This document shows positions 6,606-11,302 of a DNA stretch of 11,302 nucleotides, piece after piece (position 1 is the first letter of the stretch; each line of letters begins with the position of its first letter). The translations under genes and the position numbers were made by a program. Where the stretch lies: NCBI GenBank assembly GCA_963933885.1, contig CAWVWF010000112.1:1-11302 (forward strand), given 5' to 3'. Under the pieces are notes generated by a model that saw only the letters and a list, made by a program, of their open reading frames with translations, searched no databases and was not told where the DNA came from. The DNA comes from CAWVWF01 sp963933885. Lineage in GTDB: Bacteria; Bacteroidota; Bacteroidia; Flavobacteriales_C; GCA-002722245.

Positions 6606-9593
6606 ATGCTTTTGAGATTATTCCTCTTCTTTAATGTACTTACAACGGTGCTGTTATCACAAAACTATGTGTTGAAACAGTACTCTGTAGCTGAAGGATT
6701 ACCGCAGTCTCAAGTGTATGATATCATCGAAGATCACAACGGACAGATTTGGTTGGCAACAAGAGGTGGTGGTTTAGCAAGATTTAATGGAAGAGAATTT
6801 AAAGTTTTTTCTACTGATGACGGATTGGTTAACAATTTTATATCCTCGCTTTATCAGGATGACAGGAAGAATATTTGGATAGGAACTTCAAATGGTGTTT
6901 CTCAATACAATGGAATTAAGTTTAGGAATTACCTTTTAGAGGGGGGAAATTTTTCGGTGACTGTTTCTAGTATTACAGAGCGAAATCAGACTTTGTATTT
7001 AGGAACTTCAAACGGTGTATATAAAAGAGAAGGGAAGGCGTTTGTTAACGTTTCTAACAAATTAGGATTACCCGGTTTTTCAGTAACGGATGTTTTCTTT
7101 GATAAGAACGATGTGATGTGGATAACACACAATAAAGGTGTTTCTAAAATTGATGGAAAGAATACAATTCATTTTTCAAATGATTTAATTAGAGATACTT
7201 ATCCGCAATGTTTAGCTCAGTCAGAATCAGGAGAGATGTGGTCTGGAACATACGGGAAAGGAGTGTTTGAATTTTTCGGGAAACAATTGAAGCAAATTGA
7301 AAAGCTTGATGGGTTAATCGTTTTGAATATTCTACCTGATGGAGACTGGCTTTGGTTGAGTACTTTGAAAAATGGTGTTTTAAGATACAATTTCAAGACA
7401 GATGAGATTGTGAAATTACAGCAATCTGATAATTTACCTACTAAAAATTGCAGACTCACATTTAAGGATTCTTGGGGGAGTTATTGGATTGGGACTTCAG
7501 GAGGAGGTTTGATGAAATATGCACAAGCACCAATCAAGTCATATACAAATGAGAATGGTTTACAAGGAAATTACATTTATGCAGTAGCATCCAGTTCCGA
7601 TTCAGGAATGTGGGTAAGTACTGGTAAAAAGAAACTACTCAAATATAAAGATGGGCTCTTTGAAGAATACGGAGTTGATCGAAATATTTATGCCTTAAAA
7701 ATTAAAGCCCTTCTTGAGGATTCTAAAAAGAGATTGTGGATTGGAACTGAAGGTTCTGGTTTAATGTTATATCAAGATGGGAAAACTAAATTTTACAAAT
7801 CAGGGAAAGAACTAGGGTCTAATTTTATTAAAGATATTATAGAAGATAAAGAAGGGAATATCTGGGTCGCTACATCAAATGGTATTTCAAAAATATCACC
7901 TCAACTTAAAAATATCAAACAGTATAATAGAAGGAATGGAAATCTTCACTTTAATAGAATTAATACATTATGGGAGGATAGATCAGGACGAATTTGGTAT
8001 GGAACACATGGGAGAGGTTTAGGAATTATAGGAACACATGCTCCAGAAGTTTTAAACTTAAAAACAGGATTGTCGAGTAATATTATTAGGGATTTAACGG
8101 AAGACAAGAAAGGGAACTTATACATTGCAACAGCAGGGAACGGAGTTGATGTAGTTTCTCCATATACACAGCCATATGAAGTTGTTAATCTATCCTACCA
8201 AAATGGATTGTCTTCTATAAATATTTATAGCATCTTTTGTGATGATCAAAATGTACTCTGGATAGGTGGTGATAAAGGAGTTGATAAAATTATAAATCCA
8301 AGTAATAATAAACGTGTTGTTACTAATTATGGGTATGCAGAAGGGTTTACAGGAGTTGAAACCTCAACCGGCGCTGTTGCTGTTGACGGTAATGGAGAGA
8401 TCTGGTGGGGGACAATAAACGGATTAATGAAGTCTGCTTTTAAAGATTATAATGCATCTCCAATTCAACCAAAGTTATCACTTTCATCTGTTAGTTTATT
8501 CTATAAAAACATTCAAGGAACTCAGTATGAACCAAATATCTTAAACTGGTATCAGGCAAATAATTTAGAGTTGGAATACCGTGATAATCACATAGGTTTT
8601 GAATTGAATGGAACGGATTTAAAACAGCCTGAAGGAATTAAATATAAATGGAGACTGGATGGAGGAAGTGGAAGGTGGACACCTGCTTCTAAGCAGAGTG
8701 ATATCTTCTTCAGTAATCTATATCCCGGTCATTATATCTTCCAAGCGGTTGCAATTAATAAGAATGGAATTGAAAGTGATGAATTGCGTTTCTTCTTTGT
8801 AGTAAAGTCACCGTTTTACTTTACTTGGTGGTTCTGGAGTTTGATTGCATTAGTTGTAATTGGGTCTGTAATATTAGGAATTAGATTTAGAATTGAAAAG
8901 GTAAAGCAAAAAGCAAAAGCTATTACTGATAAACTAGAGCTTGAAAAAGAAGTACTAGAACTGGAACAAAAAACATTGAGATTACAAATGAATCCTCATT
9001 TTATTTTCAATGCGCTTAATGCAATTCAGGATCAAATTAGAGAAGGTAATAATAAGAATGCTCGTTACAGTTTAATGAAGTTCTCTAAGTTAATGAGACA
9101 AATTTTAGAGCATTCAATGGAAGATCGAATCTCTCTAGAGCAAGAAATTTCATTGATTGAAAACTATTTAAGTATCGAAAAAATTACAAGAGAAAATTCG
9201 TTTGAATTTAATGTTTCTGTTGCTGATGATATTGATGTTGAGGAAGAAGGAATTCCGCCAATGTTAATTCAGCCGTTCCTAGAGAATGCAATTATTCATG
9301 GAATCGCAGGGAAATCAAATATTGGTTTGGTTGAAGTTAAATTCTCTATTAATGAATCTGCTTTAGTAGTAGAAGTGATGGATAATGGAATTGGAAGAGA
9401 GGAAGCTAGAGTACTGAAATCACAAAGAGGTCAGCAGCATAAATCAGTTGCTTTAGAGGTTATTCAAACGCGATTAGAAAACTTAGGTAATGATGCTGTT
9501 TCTGCAAGTTATACTATTGATGATGTTATAGAAGATGGTGTTGTAAAAGGGACGAAGGTATCTTTGGTTGTTAGTAGGGAAGGGGTATATTAA
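6606..9593 (+). CDS. LytS-type sensor histidine kinase with two-component-regulator propeller
   Basis: A 995-residue membrane sensor. A signal peptide (about 1-19) leads into a periplasmic region with 14 visible propeller repeats of the type [IL]W[IVL]GT..G[LV], whose Trp or Tyr positions run from about 49 to 600. This is enough for two seven-bladed beta-propellers. A Y_Y_Y domain follows (about 650-733; YKWRLDGG, YPGHYIFQAVAINKNG), then one membrane helix (about 738-760), a coiled coil (762-795) and a His_kinase domain with QMNPHFIFNALN (phospho-acceptor His798). The HATPase region has an N box FLENAIIHG (Asn894) and G1 DNGIG (926-930). Domain order is that of Bacteroidetes propeller/LytS kinases, which typically pair with a LytTR response regulator. 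No receiver or DNA-binding domain is fused, and both flanking genes are on the other strand, so it is an orphan here. The ligand is unknown; the SusC/D and polysaccharide genes often found beside related hybrid sensors are absent. Confidence 0.95.
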   Translation: MLLRLFLFFNVLTTVLLSQNYVLKQYSVAEGLPQSQVYDIIEDHNGQIWLATRGGGLARFNGREFKVFSTDDGLVNNFISSLYQDDRKNIWIGTSNGVSQYNGIKFRNYLLEGGNFSVTVSSITERNQTLYLGTSNGVYKREGKAFVNVSNKLGLPGFSVTDVFFDKNDVMWITHNKGVSKIDGKNTIHFSNDLIRDTYPQCLAQSESGEMWSGTYGKGVFEFFGKQLKQIEKLDGLIVLNILPDGDWLWLSTLKNGVLRYNFKTDEIVKLQQSDNLPTKNCRLTFKDSWGSYWIGTSGGGLMKYAQAPIKSYTNENGLQGNYIYAVASSSDSGMWVSTGKKKLLKYKDGLFEEYGVDRNIYALKIKALLEDSKKRLWIGTEGSGLMLYQDGKTKFYKSGKELGSNFIKDIIEDKEGNIWVATSNGISKISPQLKNIKQYNRRNGNLHFNRINTLWEDRSGRIWYGTHGRGLGIIGTHAPEVLNLKTGLSSNIIRDLTEDKKGNLYIATAGNGVDVVSPYTQPYEVVNLSYQNGLSSINIYSIFCDDQNVLWIGGDKGVDKIINPSNNKRVVTNYGYAEGFTGVETSTGAVAVDGNGEIWWGTINGLMKSAFKDYNASPIQPKLSLSSVSLFYKNIQGTQYEPNILNWYQANNLELEYRDNHIGFELNGTDLKQPEGIKYKWRLDGGSGRWTPASKQSDIFFSNLYPGHYIFQAVAINKNGIESDELRFFFVVKSPFYFTWWFWSLIALVVIGSVILGIRFRIEKVKQKAKAITDKLELEKEVLELEQKTLRLQMNPHFIFNALNAIQDQIREGNNKNARYSLMKFSKLMRQILEHSMEDRISLEQEISLIENYLSIEKITRENSFEFNVSVADDIDVEEEGIPPMLIQPFLENAIIHGIAGKSNIGLVEVKFSINESALVVEVMDNGIGREEARVLKSQRGQQHKSVALEVIQTRLENLGNDAVSASYTIDDVIEDGVVKGTKVSLVVSREGVY

Positions 9594-9664
9594 ATATGAT
9601 CTTACAGAATCAGTGGGCTGATCATCAGTGAATTAATATTAAGTACACTTTATTAAGATTTGAA

Positions 9665-10120
9665 CTACTCTTTTCTATTCTTTACAAAATCAATAGCAAT
9701 CCCAAGAATAACAAAAGGAATGCTACTAAAAGGAAAAGTTCCCATGATTCCAAAAACAAATTGTCCATCTCCGGCACTTTCAGGATGCACCATAGCCCAT
9801 GAGAAAAATCCTAATGGATGAATAATAATAAGTTGAAGTCCTAAGTAAATAGCTAGCCTAATATTGTTAAAAGGTAAGCCTTCTTTTAGATCGGATTCTA
9901 AGTTTTTAATTAACCAGAAACTTGAAATTAAAAACAAAAAGATCAGTGTACTAACAACTTTAATCGCTGTAAATAGATAGTCTTCTCCAGCAAATAAAGA
10001 TTCGAGTGGAACACCAATAGGAATAATAGTCAATAGGGGAAGAATGAAAGTTTGTGTGGCAGCTAAGCTGAACAAAGTGAATAGTAAACCTAATATAGTA
10101 CCTGAATATCTTGTTTTCAT
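9665..10120 (-). CDS. Hypothetical four-helix membrane protein
   Basis: A 151-residue integral membrane protein with four likely spans at about 8-30, 48-71, 86-109 and 121-146, and a basic C-terminus (VKNRKE). I do not recognise a specific family with confidence. The length, the four helices and a polar loop with GLPFNNIRLAIYLG before helix 3 recall the DUF2975 type of small membrane protein, but this is a pattern impression only. Its ATG (10118-10120) overlaps the stop of the upstream ADP-ribosylglycohydrolase gene in an ATGA, so the two are almost surely co-translated and may act together. The 3' end converges on the sensor kinase gene across 71 bp that holds only weak hairpins without a T run. 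No catalytic residues are visible. Confidence 0.8.
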   Translation of the reverse strand: MKTRYSGTILGLLFTLFSLAATQTFILPLLTIIPIGVPLESLFAGEDYLFTAIKVVSTLIFLFLISSFWLIKNLESDLKEGLPFNNIRLAIYLGLQLIIIHPLGFFSWAMVHPESAGDGQFVFGIMGTFPFSSIPFVILGIAIDFVKNRKE

Positions 10121-11049
10121 TTTTCCTTGAGTTCTAAATCTTCTTTTGTGATATTGTTGATCGTTTTTTCAATCCAAAGATAGTCGTTTAAACCTTTCAA
10201 TTTTTGATGAAGATTATCTGGAATATTATCAATACCAATTAATGCTCCTGCAACCTGTCCTGCAATGGAACAGATTGTATCAGTATCTCCTCCAATTTTT
10301 ATTAAAGCATCGAACATAGCTTCAAGTCCAATTTCTTTCACTTTGCTTGCAGTAACAATTGCCAAAGGAATAGAATTTACGACATAACCATTGTTTCCGA
10401 ATTGGGCGTATTCGTTTAGATAAGTACCTCGCGGAAGTTTATTTAACTCGATGAGGCGATCCCGAACATTTGTATCTGGAATTTGATCAATTATTATTTT
10501 AAGTAAGTTTTCAGTTCCAGTCCAAGTTTCATTAATAATACTTCTTAGTGCAATAACAACACTCGTGGCACCTATATAAGCTTCATCATTTCTATGTGTG
10601 ATGTTACTAATTTCTTTGATGGTTCTTTTACTTACGTTGTTGTAAAAGGCTAGGGGAGCTATTCTCATTGCTGCGCCATTACCCGCAGCATATTCACCTG
10701 TTCTCCCTACTAAACTCCAGTGTCCACCTTCATCAAGTTCTATAAGTGCCTTGAGGGTACTAGATCCGATTCCAGTTATCTTTCTTTTTCTGTAATATTC
10801 TGTGAATTTACCTGCGATGGATTCAGCTGAAATTTCTTTAGTGGATGATATCGCTTCTATAGTAGCTAAAGTTAGTTGCGTATCATCAGTTATTTCCCAA
10901 AGGATATCTTGTTTCTGGGGTTTTCCGAATGGGTAGAAGGTATTATCGTCGTTTTCTTTTTTGATTATGTTTTCATAACCACTCCCAAAGGCATCACCAA
11001 TAGCACCGGCTATAATACTTCCTTTATATCTTTCTAGTTTGGTGATCAT
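10117..11049 (-). CDS. ADP-ribosylglycohydrolase family protein (DraG/ARH-like)
   Basis: A 310-residue cytoplasmic enzyme of the ADP-ribosylglycohydrolase fold. This family removes ADP-ribose from proteins (DraG acts on Arg of nitrogenase reductase), nucleic acids or small molecules, using a dinuclear Mg/Mn centre. Signature motifs are in order: GSIIAGAIGDAFG (10-22), ITDDTQLT (53-60), a GSST segment, GNGAAMRIAPLAF (123-135), THRN (His152), a conserved VVNSIPLA, and GGDTDTICSIAGQVAGALIG (253-272). Thr54, Asp55, Asp56 with Asp255, Asp257 and Thr258 match the metal ligands of Rhodospirillum DraG, so it should be active. No nitrogenase or DraT gene is nearby, and no ADP-ribosyltransferase is in the window, so the substrate is open. 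It is the first gene of a two-gene unit with the membrane protein (ATGA overlap). A TACATTCG box with an upstream TTG lies about 40 nt before the ATG. Confidence 0.92.
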   Translation of the reverse strand: MITKLERYKGSIIAGAIGDAFGSGYENIIKKENDDNTFYPFGKPQKQDILWEITDDTQLTLATIEAISSTKEISAESIAGKFTEYYRKRKITGIGSSTLKALIELDEGGHWSLVGRTGEYAAGNGAAMRIAPLAFYNNVSKRTIKEISNITHRNDEAYIGATSVVIALRSIINETWTGTENLLKIIIDQIPDTNVRDRLIELNKLPRGTYLNEYAQFGNNGYVVNSIPLAIVTASKVKEIGLEAMFDALIKIGGDTDTICSIAGQVAGALIGIDNIPDNLHQKLKGLNDYLWIEKTINNITKEDLELKEK

Positions 11050-11087
11050 TGTATTGTTTTGGGAATGTTTTTTAATTGTTATTCTTA

Positions 11088-11122
11088 CGAATGTAAACTA
11101 CTGTTTGTAATAAATAGATCAA
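11088..11122 (-). promoter_or_regulatory. Candidate promoter of glycohydrolase/membrane-protein operon
   Basis: On the minus strand, TTG (11122-11120) and TACATTCG (11095-11088) are 24 bp apart. They resemble the Bacteroidetes TTG / TAnnTTTG promoter with one -7 mismatch and slightly long spacing. It would give a leader of about 35 nt for the gene starting at 11049. Confidence 0.35.
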
Positions 11123-11191
11123 TTATCTTTTGACAATATTACCCGTTGTCTTTATTTCTTGATTAAGATATATTTAATTGTAGGGTTGCCC

Positions 11192-11253
11192 CTTGTGGGT
11201 ATCCGAAACACAGTACTTCACACTTACACTACTAGGTGTCGGATACACACAAG
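11192..11253. repeat. Imperfect inverted repeat, 24-bp arms
   Basis: Left arm 11192-11215 and right arm 11230-11253 pair at 20 of 24 positions around a 14-nt loop. The outer 15 bp (CTTGTGGGTATCCGA and its partner) have a single mismatch. The block is visibly richer in G+C than the AT-rich DNA around it, and its loop is made of CA-rich words. No T run follows, so it is not a standard terminator. It could be a structured RNA, a protein-binding site or a mobile-element end; I cannot decide. Confidence 0.65.
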
Positions 11254-11279
11254 CAGGCTGTGTCATAATAGAAGTTTTA

Positions 11280-11302
11280 TATATTTGTTCTTATGGCAAT
11301 AA
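11280..11302 (+). promoter_or_regulatory. Candidate -7 box and start of next plus-strand gene at window edge
   Basis: TATATTTG (11280-11287) fits TAnnTTTG exactly and stands 5 nt before an ATG at 11293 that reads Met-Ala-Ile to the window end. The arrangement equals that of the two boxes at 6538-6601. Only three codons are visible, so the gene is a guess from the signal. Confidence 0.35.

Noticed and set aside
7217..7459. Minus-strand frame of about 80 codons inside the sensor kinase gene
   Set aside because: It is antisense to intact propeller repeats, with no recognisable domain or start signal.
9596..9630. Small alternating ATCAG/CTGAT/ATCAG hairpins between convergent genes
   Set aside because: Stems are only 5-6 bp, without a T run, so I cannot support a terminator or regulatory site.
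11186..11262. Possible tRNA, integron attC site or CRISPR repeat at the inverted repeat
   Set aside because: There is no cloverleaf with TTC-loop or CCA end, no GTTRRRY/RYYYAAC core ends, and no regularly spaced repeats.

Overview
The window (11.3 kb, AT-rich, tightly packed) looks like chromosome of a marine- or freshwater-type Bacteroidetes, most likely Flavobacteriia. Three things suggest this. A LytS-type histidine kinase is fused to a periplasmic two-component-regulator propeller. Starts lack Shine-Dalgarno sites. Several TAnnTTTG-like -7 boxes lie just upstream of ATG codons. A KDO-8-phosphate synthase shows an LPS-bearing Gram-negative. I cannot place the genus from sequence alone.

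Layout: (1) 2-1153 (+) is the 3' part of a DEAD-box RNA helicase with an RG-rich linker and a DbpA-type RNA-binding domain. It converges, with 5 bp between stops, on a small protein at 1159-1479 (-) that resembles an MmpS-like beta-sandwich but has no signal peptide. (2) 1579-3684 (+) is a Prc/Tsp-type tail-specific protease, probably a lipoprotein. (3) 3685-4085 has no gene. It holds two near-identical strong terminators facing each other and, between them, a cluster of small GATT...AATC hairpins that includes a 34-bp repeat in two copies. (4) 6533-4086 (-) is a three-gene operon: an RlmI-like 23S rRNA methyltransferase, a small lipoprotein with a TTG start, and kdsA, with gaps of 1 and 2 bp. 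(5) 6606-9593 (+), divergent from that operon, is a 995-residue sensor kinase with 14 propeller repeats, a Y_Y_Y domain, one membrane span and a His_kinase/HATPase module. No response regulator lies beside it. (6) 11049-9665 (-) is a pair coupled by ATGA: an ADP-ribosylglycohydrolase and a four-helix membrane protein. (7) 11050-11302 has no complete gene. It carries an imperfect 24-bp-arm inverted repeat and, at its far end, a -7-like box with an ATG that may open the next plus-strand gene.

Most genes are housekeeping: RNA remodelling, rRNA methylation, envelope proteolysis and LPS core synthesis. I did not find a convincing complete new system. The parts most worth a second look are the insulated hairpin cluster between the twin terminators, the inverted repeat at 11192-11253, the glycohydrolase/membrane-protein pair, and the repeated pattern of -7 boxes sitting 4-5 nt before ATG, which implies leaderless mRNAs.
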